Assembly: GCA_033558025.1 (NCBI GenBank)
Contig: JAUCEF010000014.1
Span: 2,976,001-3,040,000 of the forward strand
Direction of reading: 5' to 3'
Length of the DNA: 64,000 bases
From: Phytophthora sp. 'mugwort'
Taxonomy: Eukaryota; Oomycota; Peronosporomycetes; Peronosporales; Peronosporaceae
Below the pieces are notes generated by a model. The model was not told where the DNA came from and ran no database searches. It worked only from the letters and a program-made list of their open reading frames with translations. Below are positions 35,160 through 46,440 of the stretch, piece by piece. How positions within the stretch are numbered: the stretch's first letter is position 1; each line of letters begins with the position of its first letter. The position numbers and the translations under genes are program-made.

Positions 35160-38100
35160 CCCCGCCTTCTCTGAAGACCCCGACTACGCCTTCGCCATGG
35201 ACGCCACGCCGCCTTCTGCCTTCCGCATCAACAAGTTCGACGGAGCTAACTTCCACACGTGGAAGTTCAAGATGCAGATGGTGCTCGAGGAGCGCGAACT
35301 GTGGGAAGTGACAAGTGGGGAAGTGAAGCTGGAGCACTGCCAGACTGCGGCGGATCAAGCGCTCTTTCGGAAGAAGTCGCGCAAGGCGCTGGCGATGATC
35401 TGTCTCGCGATGGAGGATTCGCAGCTGCCGCTGGTTCGCTCGGCGAGTGGCGCGCATGATGCATGGTCAAGACTGGAAGGACACTTCGAGAAGAAGAGTT
35501 TGGCCAACAAACTCTTTCTTCGTCGACGTTTCTTCACGCTCATGATGGAGGAAGGTGATGATGTGCTTCAACACATCAACAAGCTCAAGACTCTGGCGGA
35601 ACAGCTCGACGCGGTCGGCGCTCCGGTCAGCGAGGACGACTTGGTGATCACGCTTCTCGGGAGCCTGAGCGAGTCGTATCAGTTCCTGATCACGGCGTTG
35701 GAGTCAAGATCCGACACGCTGACGTGGGAGCTGGTGACGTCTCGGCTGCTACATGAAGACATGAAGCGCAAGGAGGGTGGCGATGGAGATGGCGCCGCGC
35801 CTGGCCAGGCGTTCATGATGAGGGACAACAAGCATAAGGGCCGACCGTCGAAGAAGAACGGTGCGTGCCACAACTGCGGCAAGCATGGACATTGGATCGC
35901 GGAGTGTCCTTCGCGGATCCATGACAACACGGAACGGCAGCGCTCGCAGCGTGCCAACGTCGCGCGTGAGGACGACTCCGGCGACTATCTCTTCTTCGTC
36001 GACGGCGATGGCGATGCGGCCATGGCAGCGTCGGCGAGTGGCACATGGCTGGTCGACTCGGGTGCGACGCAGCACATGGCGCACTCCAAGAAGTTCATGA
36101 GAAACTACAAGGCCTTCACATCGGTCGACGTGCGTCTCGCAGACGACGGTGTGGTTCAAGCGATCGGCAGCGGCGACATTGTGATAAGACGCCTCGTGGC
36201 ATCAAGAAGGGTGTGCTCACGAACGTGTGGCACATTCCCAAGCTAACGCGCAACCTCTTCTCGATCGGGCGCTTCACCAAGGACGTCGGATCAGTGACCT
36301 TCGACAGCGACGGATGCTTCATCGCGCTGAATGGGATGAAGTGCACGATAGGTGCGCGTGACGGCAAACTGTTCAAGCTGTGCATGACGCCCGTGCGCCT
36401 GGACGAAGCGAATTCGGCGAGTCCGAACGGGAGCCAAGGGGACACCAAGTCGTACCTCTGGCACCTTCGACTAGGCCACATCGGTCACGCTGGGCTCGAC
36501 GCCATCGTCAAGAAGAAGCTCAGCGTCGGCATTGACCTCGGGTCCGCGAGCAAGTGGGAGACGTGCGACGGATGCGCGCTCGGCAAGCAGACGCGATTGA
36601 GTTTCGAATCGACATCGCCCAAGCGTGCCAATGAACTACTGGAGGTAGTGCACAGTGACGTATGCGGGCCCATGCGCACGCCGACGTTTGGCAGCAAGCG
36701 CTACTTCGTCACCTTTATCGACGACAAGTCGCGCTACTGCGTGGTGTACCTGGTAAAGAACAAGTGGGAGGTGGCCGACAAGTTCGCGCACTTTGTGGCG
36801 TTTGCGGAGACACAGACCGGCAAGCGCGTCAAGGAGCTTCGCAGTGACAACGGTGGTGAGTACAAATCCGACAAAATGGCCAAGTTTTGCAGCAAGCGCG
36901 GCATCGTGCAGAAGTTCACGCCGCCATACACGCCGCAGCTCAACGGAATCGCGGAGCGCATGAACCGGACGCTAGTTGAATGCGCGCGGTGCATGCTGGA
37001 GCACGCGAGTCTGTCCAAGGCATACTGGGGCGAAGCAGTCATGACGGCTATGTTCCTGCGCAACCGCTGTCCGACACATGCGCTTGACAACGATAAGTCT
37101 CCGTACGAGCTGTGGACTGCCAAGAAACCATTGCTGGCCAACCTCAAAGTCTTCGGTTGCCACGCCTACGTGCATGTGGCGAAAGAGAAGCGAACCAAGC
37201 TGGATGCGCGATCGGTGCGATGCAGGTTCCTGGGGTACTCGGACCACGAGAAAGCGTATCGGTTCGAGGAGATCGAGAGTGGTCGCGTGCTGGTGAGCCG
37301 CGATGCACAGTTCATGGAAGACGTCTTCGACGGTGGAAGACGCGACTACAAACCCAAGGAGGCGCTGGTGGACATTCAAGATGCGGAAGAAGGCACCACG
37401 GACAAAGATGAACAGTCGGCATCGGACGACGAAGATGAAGAGACTGCGCGGGATGATGAATTCTTGCCCGGCAGCAAGAGACACCCGCGGACACAGTCGC
37501 TGGAGGAAGCGGTGGAGACCCCGAGTGCCAAGCGATACGCGTCAGAGAATCGACGCCAAGGCCTGGATGAGATGTCTGCCATGGCTCGAGACAACGACAA
37601 GAGCTTCGAGGTGGCGTACGTCGTGGATTCAGTGGGAGAAATTCCGACCACGTCCAAGTCGGCGATGGAATCCAGCGACGCACGCAAATGGAAGGAGGCT
37701 TGCGACTCGGAGTACGACTCGCTGCGCAAGAACGACACATGGGACGTGGTACCGCTGCCCAAGGGACGCAAGGCCATCGGCTGTCGATGGGTCTTTCGCG
37801 TGAAGGAGAACCAAGCCGGCGAGATCGAACGATACAAGGCCTGGTGGCTAAGGGCTTCTCGCAGAAGCACGGCATCGACTACGACGAGACCTTCGCGCCC
37901 GTGGCCAAGTTCACGTCCATCCGAATCGTGCTAGCGATGGCTGCCAAGTACGGGCTCAAGCTGCACCAGATGGACGTTAAGACAGCCTTTCTTAACGGCG
38001 TCCTGGATGAAGACATCTACATGCAGCAGCCGGACGGATACATAAGCGAAGGACGCCCGGATCATGTGTGCAAGCTCAAGCGCGCGCTCTACGGTCTCAA

Positions 38101-39265
38101 GCAGTCGCCGCGCATGTGGAACCACACCATCGACGACTTCATGCTCAAGCTGGACTTCGACAAGTGCGAGACCGACCACTGCGTCTACGTCAAGCGCAAC
38201 GGCGACAGCATGGTGCTCGTGGTGCTGTACGTGGACGACCTGGTGATTGCGAGTAGTGATGACGACATGCTCAAGGCGACCAAGAGCGCACTAAGCAAGC
38301 GGTTCGAGATGACGGACTTAGGCGAGCTGAGCTACTTTCTCGGAATGGAGATCAAGCAAGACATCAAGGCTGGTGAGGTGACCATGCGGCAGACCAAGTT
38401 CGCGCGGAGCATCCTGAGCAAGTTCAGCATGGAGAACAGCAAGCCCGTGAAAACGCCGCAGGATCCCGGACTCAAGCTGACCAAGGCTATGTGCGACGGC
38501 GGGTGCAAGCATGATGACACCATGGCAGGCGTGCCTTACCGGAACGCCGTGGGCTGCCTCATGTACTTGATGGTGGGCACCCGACCGGATCTGGCTGCGG
38601 CAGTGGGCACACTGAGTCAGTTCGCTGCAGACCCATGCCCCATGCACTGGCAAGCACTCAAGCGCGTCCTCCGCTACATCCAAGGCACGGCGACGTACGG
38701 CATCGAGTTTCGCACCAAGGACCAAGACGGCGTCTGCGGCTACTCGGATGCGGACTGGGCGGGTGATGTGGAGTCGCGCCGCAGCACGAGCGGATACGCG
38801 TTCATAATGAGCGGTGGATGCGTGAGCTGGCGCAGCAAGAAGCAGAGGACGGTGGCACTATCGTCGACGGAAGCCGAGTACATGGCGCTATCGGAGGCAA
38901 CACAGGAGGCTGTGTGGCTCAAGGCGTTTCTGTGCGAGATAGGCGAAACCACAGAGGGCAAGGCGATCAAGATCTACGAAGACAACCAAGGATCCATCGC
39001 GCTTGCCAAGAATCCCGAGTTTCACAAGCGTACCAACCATATCGACATTCGCTACCACTTCGTGCGCGAGAAGGTCGAGGACGGTCAAGTGGTGCTGCAG
39101 TATGTTTCGACAACCGACATGCTGGCGGACATCATGACGAAGCCAATCTCTGCGACGCAGTTCAGTGTGCTCCGGAGCAAACTCGGCATCGAAGCGCTGA
39201 AGGCTGTCGAGTCGAGTGGGAGTGTTGTCAAGGAGACGCCTCGAGCAGCTGCTGTATACCGGTAG
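35149..39265 (+). pseudogene. C2-g gag-pol, two small deletions
   Basis: Gag with knuckle CHNCGKHGHWIAEC near 35870 and protease DSGATQHM near 36057 are in the first frame. A seven-base deletion near 36185, compared with 15615-15625, shifts the frame in the protease region. Integrase (HSDVCGPM, RSDNGGEYKS, LNGIAERMNRTL) follows in a second frame to a four-base deletion near 37841 at the start of RT. RT YVDDLVIAS near 38230 and RNase H SDADWAGD near 38747 are open to the stop at 39265, 43 bases inside the 3' LTR. Gag and much of pol differ throughout from the 14673 copy, while the last 150 bases of pol are nearly identical to it. Confidence 0.9.
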
Positions 39266-39535
39266 GATACCGGTATGACCTTCACTCAGTGGCACCTCAA
39301 TCACTCCGGCGATTACGGGACGATGATTACGATGCACGTGGGTACAAGATTGTGGGTACAAGATGGGCATCGACGTGGCGCTCTGCGATTGGCTGAAGTA
39401 ACTCAGTATCCAGTAGAGAATCCAGTAGAGTGTACCCAGTAGGTAGAACTGTAGGCTTAGAGGTAGCAAGGAGTTTGCGAACTAAGGACCTAAATCAATC
39501 ACTTTGCATTTTGCCATCAAGTGACCAAGCCTTTT
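39223..39535 (+). repeat. C2-g 3' LTR
   Basis: 313 bp, same ends as the 5' copy. Confidence 0.9.
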
Positions 39536-41135
39536 GCACGCAGACAGAAACCCTTCATGCATCCGCTGGCTTTGTCCACGATCAGTAGCAGATACTTACG
39601 GCCGCCAAGCGAGTTTTCCTCCATGGGTCCGCAGATATCGAAGTGGAGCAGCTCAAATGTGTCGTAGCGACGTTTGTCACGGTTGCTTTGGAATGGTTTT
39701 TGGACCATTTTGCCTTGCTGGCAACCACGACACACACTTGGTCCACTCGACTTGGAAGGTGCTTTCGCGTCCTTGATCATCTCGGGGTGTCGACCATCTT
39801 GCGAAGAACCTCGACTGGAGCGTGACCCATACGCGCGTGCAAATCGACCGTCCTTCCACTTGTCGCCGCATTTGCCGATCGCTGAGGTGTGCGAAGCCAG
39901 TAGAGTCCATCCACGAGGTCAGCCGTTGCCACCACTTGCTTCGAGCCCTTTCGCGCGACATGCATGCTCGCACCGTCAAATACCACTTGGAACCTGCCAT
40001 GCTTGTTTATCTGCGGCACTGAAAGCAGATTCTTGCTCATATTTGGCACGTAAAGCGCGTTCTTGATCTCGATCTCGCGCTCGTCGCCGTTAGGCAGGAC
40101 CACTCTTTCCACGATGGTCCCCACACCCTTGATGGCAGCCTTGTTGCCATCGGCCACCGAAAGTTCGCCTTCATTTCGCTCGATCAAATTGGCGAACTTG
40201 GACTTGTCGTTGCAAATATGGTGCGTGGCACCGCTGTCGACCGCCCACATCCCGGACACATTCTTGTCCGTCGAAACTCCACATTTCAGAGAAACCGCGA
40301 ACGCCACTCGATCGTAGTCGTTGTCGTAGCCGTCGCTGTCGTTTCTCCACTGGATGTTGTTGGCCCCGCGTCCACGGCCGTTGCCGCCGCGTCTTGGCCC
40401 TCGGTTCTCGTCCTTCTGCTTGGTCCAGCACTTGTCAATGACATGCCCCAATTTACCGCAGTACGTGCATTGGCGAGGCTCACGGTCGGCACTGAACGCC
40501 TTGGCCGCGTTCTCAGTCTTCACCGTCGCCGTCTTCTCGCCTTGTCGCTTGATGTGCTCGTTCGTGAGCACCTTCACAACGTCTTGCGACCGCAGCTCTG
40601 CATTGCTCATCTCCAAGTTCAGCACGACGTTCTCGTAGCTCTTGGGGAGACTGCGCAGCAAGCAGATCGCCACGTCCTCGTCCTCCATCTTGGCGCCGAT
40701 GCTGCTGAGCTTGGCGCTGATGTTCAGGACATCATTGCAATGATGCAACACATTGCCGCCTTCCGACATCTCCATGCTGAAGAGCTGTCGCTTCAGGTAG
40801 ATGCGACCAGCCTTCTGCGATCCACCGTACAGCGTTTTCAAGCGCGTCCACGCGATCCATGCTTCCTCGCAGTCGTCGACCACATGATGGTAGTCGGCGT
40901 CCATGTGAAGCAACATCAGTCCAAAAGCGATGTTGCTCGACTTGACATACTCGTCCTCGGCCCGGGAGTCCGTAAAGGATGGAGACGTTTCCCGATTCAC
41001 CACATGCCACGTCGACTTGGTCAGGAACACGCCACGCATGTAGCGGTTCCACGTCGCGTAGTTGTCTCCGTTGAAGTTGTCGATGGAGACCTTGGTCGAG
41101 ACGTCTTGGGTAGAGGACATGGTGCTTGGGCTCAT
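39536..41135 (-). pseudogene. C1-h gag to integrase start, reverse, frameshifted
   Basis: Minus-strand frame from ATG 41135 in the primer-binding site through gag (CTYCGKLGH), protease DSGATHHI and HARMGHAP. Two extra bases near 39785 shift the frame before the zinc-knuckle segment CRGCQQGK, which continues in another frame to the [11 protein letters not shown] segment. C2-g interrupts it there. Close in sequence to C1-r. Confidence 0.87.
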
Positions 41136-41139
41136 AACC

Positions 41140-41465
41140 TGATAAAAGGTATGGATCTTGATAAGTGAAGCTTGGACGGAGCGAAGGAGGTTCTGCACTT
41201 GGTGCGAAGACCGGAGTGAAGACCACTTGAGCTGAAGAAGGAAGATTCGAAAGTGATTGATTTATCGGAGCTTACACTACCTAGTCTACCACATAGATAT
41301 GCAGCCCTGCATCCAATCACCAACACTCCGCACTCGTCCAATCATCCTACTCGTCTAATCATCGGTTGCGTAAACAACGTACCGTAAACATCGCGGGATC
41401 GTGTTGGACCGGTTCGGGTTAACCGGTTACTGGTGCACAGCACCAAAACCTGGCAACCCTCAATA
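41140..41465 (-). repeat. C1 LTR shared by units h and i, reverse
   Basis: 326 bp. On one side is the primer-binding site of unit h; on the other, CGCCCCCTC and the pol end of unit i. It is shorter than the 343-bp relatives because a repeat of the CCAATCATTTGGTACATC type is absent. Confidence 0.9.
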
Positions 41466-42217
41466 CGCCCCCTCAATGCGAACACGCGTGGATTCCGAGG
41501 GACGCCGTCAGATCCATGTGGCGCGGTCCTGGCAGTGCCTTGGTCATGATGTCCGCCAGCATGATAGAAGTCTCGCAGTACTCGAGCTTGACTTCGCCGC
41601 GCTTGACCTCATCACGGATGTGATGGTACTTGATGTCGATGTGCTTGGCGCGACCATGGTTCACTGGGTTCTTCGTCATCTTGATGCACGACTGGTTGTC
41701 TTCGCGGATCTTAAGCTCTGGCCCCGATTCGTTCGCTGCCGTCAAAATCTCGCACAACAGGCGATGAATCCACTTGCCTTCTTGGATCGCCAGACTGAGC
41801 GCGATGTATTCCGCCTCGCTCGTAGACAGCGAAACACTTGACTGCTTCTTGCTTCCCCAGCTCACTGGCGCACCCATCAGCATGAACGTGTAGCCGGAAG
41901 TCGACTTGCGGTCCGCGAGGTCGCCAGCCCAGTCCGCATCCGAATACCCACGAAAGTCGATCTTGTTGCCTGGCTTGAAACAGATTCCATGCGTCTTGGT
42001 GCTGTAGATAGCGAAAAATGCGCTTGACCGCAACCCAGTGTTCCTCTTGGGGGTTCTCCATGAAACGCGATACATAGCCTACTGCGTACGCGATATCCGG
42101 TCGAGTAGCAGTCATCAAGTGCATGAGGGCACCCACAGCTTCGCGAAACGGAGCGTTCACCTTGGTCGCTGCGTCACTTGGAACCAGTCGAGTGCTCATG
42201 TCTACCGGACTCACCAC
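41466..42217 (-). pseudogene. C1-i RNase H end of pol, reverse, truncated
   Basis: Minus-strand C-terminal 250 or so codons of C1 pol: RT connection, then [28 protein letters not shown] and HACSH. A two-base deletion near 42005 (CAGCACC for CAAGGCACC) shifts the frame. It ends abruptly at about 42217, where forward C2-j pol begins, with no LTR or duplication at the joint. Confidence 0.85.
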
Positions 42218-44782
42218 TGTGGAACATTCCGAAGCTGTCGCGCAACCTGTTTTCGGTTGGTCGGTTCATTAAGGACGTCGGGCCAGTCATCTTCGAGAGC
42301 AACGGATGCTTCGCTGAAACGAAGAGTCTCAAGTGGAAGCTCGGCGCTCGTGAGGGCAAAGGGCTGTTCAAGCTGTGCATGACTCCGATGATGCCTGACG
42401 AGGCCAATGCGGCAAGTTCGAAGGATCGCCAAGGGGACACCACGTCGTACCTCTGGCACCTTCGACTTGGTCACATCGGCCATGGCGGTCTAGACGCCAT
42501 CGTCAAGAAGGGTTACGGTGTTGGTATCGACATGGCGTCGGTGAAGCAGTGGGAGTTATGCGACGGATGCTCACTCGGCAAGCAAACGCGAGTGAGCTAC
42601 ATGAAGACGTCACCAAACCGTGTGAAGCAAGTGCTGGAGGTGGTTCACAGCGATGTGTGCGGCCCCATGCAGACACCAACGGTTGGTGGCAAGCGCTACT
42701 TCGTCACGTTCATTTACGACAAGTCGCACTTCTGTGTGGTGTACTTGCTGCGGAACAAGTCCGGGGTGGCTGCCAAATTCGCTAAGTTTGTGGCGTTTGC
42801 TGAAACTCAGACCGGCAAGCGCGTGAAGACACTCCAGAGCGACAACGGTGGCGAGTACACTTCGGGTGCGATGGCCAAATTCTGTGCGGACCGTGGTATC
42901 ATGCAGAAGTTCACGCCGCCATACACACCTCAGCTGAACGGAGTCGCCGAGCGCATGAACCGGACGTTGGTGGAGTGTGCGCGCTGCATGCTGGAACATG
43001 CTGGATTGCCCAAGACGTATTGGGGTGAAGCTGTCGTGACTGCTACGTTCCTCCATAATCGGTGTCCGACGCGTGCCATCAACCACGACAAGTCGCCGCA
43101 CCCAGTTTGGACAGGCAAGAAACCGCTGCTGGCGAACCTCAAGGTATTCGGTTGCCACGCGTACGTGCACGTGCCGAAGGAGAAGCGCACCAAGTTTGAC
43201 GCTCTGTCGGTGCGCTGTCGGTTCCTGGGATACTCGGAGCATGAGAAAGCGTATCGTCTCGAAGAGATCAAGAGCGGTCGCGTGCTGGTGAGCCGCGACG
43301 CGCAGTTTATGAAAGACGTCTTCGACAGTGGGAGACGTGACTACCATCAGAGGGAGGTGGTGGTCATTCAAGATGAAGAGACGACGGATCAAGATTCGTT
43401 GCAGTCGGATGAAGACGACAAAGAAGAAGAAGACGAAGAAGCAGCGCGGGACGAAGGTTTTGAACCAGGCAGCAAGCGACACCCGCGGACGCAGTCGCTA
43501 GAAGAAGCTGTGGAAGTTCCAAGTGCCAAGCGGCAGAATCGACACCTGACTCTGGACGAGATGTCGGCTGCGGCTCAAGAAAGTCAAGACTTCGAAGCTG
43601 CATACGTCGTGAATTCAGTGGGAGAAATGCCGACCACGTTCAAGTCAACGATGGAATCCAGCGACGCAGTCAAGTGGAAGGAGGCATGTGACTCGGAGGT
43701 CGAGTCACTCCGCAAGAACGAGACGTGGATCCTCGTGCCGCTGCCAAAAGGACGCAAGGACAATCGGCAACCGATGGGTGTTCCGTGTGAAGGAGAACCA
43801 GGCTGGAGAGATCGAACGGTTCAAGGCGCGACTGGTGGCCAAGGGATTTTCGCAGAAGTACGGCATCGACTACGACGAGACTTTCGCGCCAGTGGCCAAG
43901 TTCACGTCGATCAGGATCCTGCTCAGTCTGGCGGCCAAGTACAATCTCATGGTGCACCAGATGGATGTCAAGACAGCTTTCCTGAACGGTTTGTTGGACG
44001 AAGACATCTACATGGCACAGCCGGACGGCTACATCGATGAAAAGCACCCGGACTATGTCTGTCAGCTCAAGCGGTCTCTTTACGGTTTGAAGCAGTCGCC
44101 GCGGATGTGGAACAAGACCATCGACGACCTCATGCTCAAGCTAGGGTTCAAGAAGTGCGAGTCCGACCACTGCATCTACTTCAAGCGTGACGACCAAGAC
44201 ATGATCTTCGTGGCGCTATATGTCGACGACCTGGTCCTTGCAAGTAACAACGACAAGCTGCTCTAATCGACAAAGAAGGCGCTCAGTGACCGTTTCGAGA
44301 TGACGGACCTGGGCCAGCTCAAGTACTTCCTCGGCATGGAAATTGATCAAGATGTGACGACAGGGAAGGTATCGATGCGGCAAACCAAGTTTGCAAAGGA
44401 CATTCTGGAGAAGTTCAACATGGAGAAGAGCAACCCTGTCAAGACGCCACAGGATCCGGGCCTCAAGCTGACCAAGGCCATATGCGAGGGCGGCTGCAAG
44501 CACAACGAGACCATGGTAAACGTGCCATACCGGAACGATGTGGGATGCCTCATGTATCTCATGGTAGGCACACGTCCGGACCTTGCAGCAACAGTGGGAG
44601 TTCTCAGCCAGTTTGCAGCAGACCCATGTCCGACATACTGGCAGGCGCTCAAGAGGGTCTTCAGGTACATTCAAGGCACGAAGACGCACGGCATCGAATT
44701 TCAAGCGAGCTGCGACGACGGACTCCAAGGCTATTCAGATGCCGATTGAGCTGGAGACATCGAGTCAAGAAGAAGTACAAGT
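42218..44782 (+). pseudogene. C2-j pol fragment, forward, broken
   Basis: Starts inside pol just after the protease (IPKLSRNLFSVGR) and ends inside RNase H after the E-E-V-Q codons, so both LTRs and gag are missing. Motifs: integrase HSDVCGPM near 42652, QSDNGGEYTS near 42838 (Arg to Gln before the catalytic Asp), LNGVAERMNRTL near 42935, RT YVDDLVLAS near 44222. Lesions: one extra base near 43761, AAG to TAA near 44264, and TGG to TGA near 44747. Very close in sequence to the 14673 copy. At 44782 it joins AT-rich sequence directly. Confidence 0.87.
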
Positions 44783-45019
44783 GATGGATGTTGTAGCACC
44801 CGTAGGTACTTCGGTTTCGAAAGTGTTGTTCCAGAACTGGGTCGCATCGATATTGTATTCGGAGTTGTACATGCTGATCGATTGAACGGCGCAAACAACA
44901 TCGCGAAAATCGGCAGCAGAACCGGGGAAACTGTATCGCCAAGTTGAGTTGTACCCATCTTGACGAGGGCCGTGGAATCGAGCTTGATAAAACTCGCACA
45001 CATTGTAAGCTACATTCAT
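44783..45019 (-). pseudogene. Penton-like minor capsid fragment, frameshifted
   Basis: Minus-strand frame of about 78 codons from ATG 45019, cut at 44783 by the C2-j joint. The stretch with RYSFPGSA followed by SISMYNSEYNI and WNNTF resembles the N-terminal strands of penton (single jelly-roll minor capsid) proteins of Polinton-like viruses, where a Y-x-x-x-N-I segment and N-N-T-F recur. The neighbouring frame starting at 45003 reads FIKLDSTALV, a segment that fits better ahead of the conserved part, so a frameshift near the N-terminus is likely. This is motif recognition only. A chance frame is possible. Confidence 0.35.
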
Positions 45020-45071
45020 ACGATCATATTTAGGCGATAAGCGCTAATAAATATAATAACTTTATATAGGT

Positions 45072-45197
45072 ATGATTGAGTATGTATATAAGATTGCCAA
45101 CGCAGAGGAGACCATCGTGTACATTGGCTCGACTACACAGAATCTTTCCACTCGTGGGGCTAAACATAAATATCAATATAAACTGCTTGACAATTAG
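45072..45197 (+). CDS. Short GIY-YIG nuclease N-terminus, 41 aa
   Basis: ATG at 45072, stop TAG at 45195-45197. The product reads Y-V-Y-K-I near residue 4, then IVYIGSTTQNLSTRGAKH at 15-32. This is the GIY-YIG core: first strand, YIG second strand, the Arg that assists catalysis, and His on the next helix. Full domains are about 90 residues with a catalytic Glu further on, which is missing, so this is a truncated or decayed gene. It is read divergently from the penton-like fragment, 52 bp away. GIY-YIG enzymes are common in large DNA viruses and Polinton-like viruses. Confidence 0.6.
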   Translation: MIEYVYKIANAEETIVYIGSTTQNLSTRGAKHKYQYKLLDN

Positions 45198-45236
45198 TTT
45201 CATATTTCTTGCGATGGGTTTCCAATATAAACCATC

Positions 45237-45611
45237 TTACCTGTGCGTCTTCGCACCTTCACTCGATAGTTTTTCCCCATTCAACGTATGGAATATCCAA
45301 TCGCCTAAGTCCTTCAACTTTTGTACGGCAACATGATTGCTATATATCGGTGGGTATATTTCAGCTGGTGGAAATGTCCTTATATTAGTTAGACTTTGCT
45401 TAAGATAGAACTTTTATATTCTTGGAAATACAAAATAAAAGATTTGAATTAAATCGATTCTGTTTCTCGTTTGATCTAAGTAGTTTGCGCTTCTCCCTAC
45501 GTCGGTATTAATCTGTTCTCTATGGGCTGTATCGTACGCTTTTTGCATAGCGATACGTGTTATCTCGTCTTGAGGTAATACCGCATCTGATTCGTTTTGA
45601 AGCGTTCCTTG
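45237..45611 (-). pseudogene. Unknown minus-strand frame with one stop codon
   Basis: One minus-strand frame is open from 45611 to the stop at 45237-45239 except for a TAA at 45414-45416, about 123 sense codons in AT-rich DNA where stops should be frequent. The upstream part is polar and probably helical (AMQKAYDTAHREQ); the downstream part reads VAVQKLKDLGDWIF. No start Met at the head of the frame and no recognised domain. It lies between the GIY-YIG frame and the cysteine-rich gene. Confidence 0.35.
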
Positions 45612-45697
45612 TTAGCTTGACTCTTTTCAGGTGAATAGGTCACTGTTCATTATATACTATAGAGGACTTCGTATCAGGATTAAAAATAAATGTTTAT

Positions 45698-46048
45698 TTA
45701 TTTCTGATGTTCACATTTGGGACACCGATACCTATCTTTTTCTTCAGTCTTAAAGCAACAGCTTCTATCTGAATAACACCACGTTCTATTACATGAATCA
45801 ACTACTTCAACATATTCAGTTTCCTTGACGAGACCTACGCCACACCCACAAGCCTCTAACGTGTTTTTGACGATACGATACTCGAGCCGTTTCTGAAACC
45901 ATGGTTGTTTCATCAGCAACTTACTGTAAGGATGTGGTTTGCAATTACGACACATTTTACATCGGTAACGTATGAAAACATTTGGTCCCGACACAATCGA
46001 TATACGCACAGTCTGGTGTAGACGTAAAGTTTCTATCGTCCAAGGCAA
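45698..46048 (-). CDS. Cysteine-rich putative zinc-binding protein, 116 aa
   Basis: Minus strand, ATG 46048, stop at 45698-45700. Cys pairs at about residues 31-34-37 (CKMCRNC), 69-71 (CGCG), 85-98 (C-x5-C-x5-CC) and a terminal CPKCEH knuckle suggest two or three bound zinc ions. The middle is basic with aromatic residues (KQPWFQKRLEYR). No signal peptide or membrane segment. Small zinc-ribbon proteins of this kind are frequent in large DNA viruses, but I do not recognise the family. The frame is intact while its neighbours are broken. Confidence 0.45.
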   Translation of the reverse strand: MPWTIETLRLHQTVRISIVSGPNVFIRYRCKMCRNCKPHPYSKLLMKQPWFQKRLEYRIVKNTLEACGCGVGLVKETEYVEVVDSCNRTWCYSDRSCCFKTEEKDRYRCPKCEHQK

Positions 46049-46050
46049 AG

Positions 46051-46078
46051 GTCACGGGTTCGAGTCCCATCGACAACA
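46051..46078 (+). other. tRNA T-arm-like remnant
   Basis: GGTCACGGGTTCGAGTCCCA followed by a possible acceptor strand. The GGGTTCGAGTCCC core is a standard T-arm and box B. No matching 5' acceptor strand or good anticodon stem was found upstream, so this is at most a tRNA fragment or a degraded tRNA-like element. Confidence 0.3.
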
Positions 46079-46189
46079 CATTTTATTTTGCACATTTTGC
46101 ATAAATTGCACATAAGGAGGCGCCGCGCGACACCACGACATCTTCCAAGGATCACGTATGTGAACTACACTCATGGTACACGCAATCAT

Positions 46190-46440
46190 TATCATGACGA
46201 CGAAACCAGAGAATGTCCCAGAGTCTCCAGCCAATCAGATAGTCAATAGAGTGTGACGTGTAGGTTTGCATGTGATGTAGAGGAATGGTTGGTCACCGTG
46301 CGGAGAATATCCAGCATGGCACAAAGGACACACAAGAGCCTCCATGGCGGCTTAGATATAGCGCTAGCGAACTAAGGACCGCCCAAAAATGAATCACTTC
46401 CAAATTTCCTTCCTACTCGACAACTCCTTCTCCTCCGCCC
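46190..46440 (+). repeat. Degenerate Copia LTR-like remnant
   Basis: GCGAACTAAGGACC near 46368 followed by AATGAATCACTT and AATTTCCTTCC matches the end region shared by C2 and C1 LTRs, and CAGCCAATCAGATAG near 46230 matches upstream LTR sequence. Boundaries are uncertain. No coding region is attached, so it is probably a solo or truncated LTR. Confidence 0.5.

Larger units (their letters stand above)
34832..39535 (+). mobile_element. C2-g, Copia element with both LTRs
   Basis: Two 313-bp LTRs in direct orientation differ at two positions that I can see (CAGCTACTG/CAGCTGCTG and ATCCTGTAG/ATCCAGTAG). The element has primer-binding site, gag-pol and purine-rich GAGTGGGAG before the 3' LTR. Flanks are CTGGC left and GCACG right, so there is no target duplication. 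The two flanks are different reverse C1 copies broken at nearly the same place. Confidence 0.9.

Noticed and set aside
46030..46080. Complete tRNA gene
   Set aside because: Only the T-arm fits; no 5' acceptor strand and no acceptable anticodon stem upstream.
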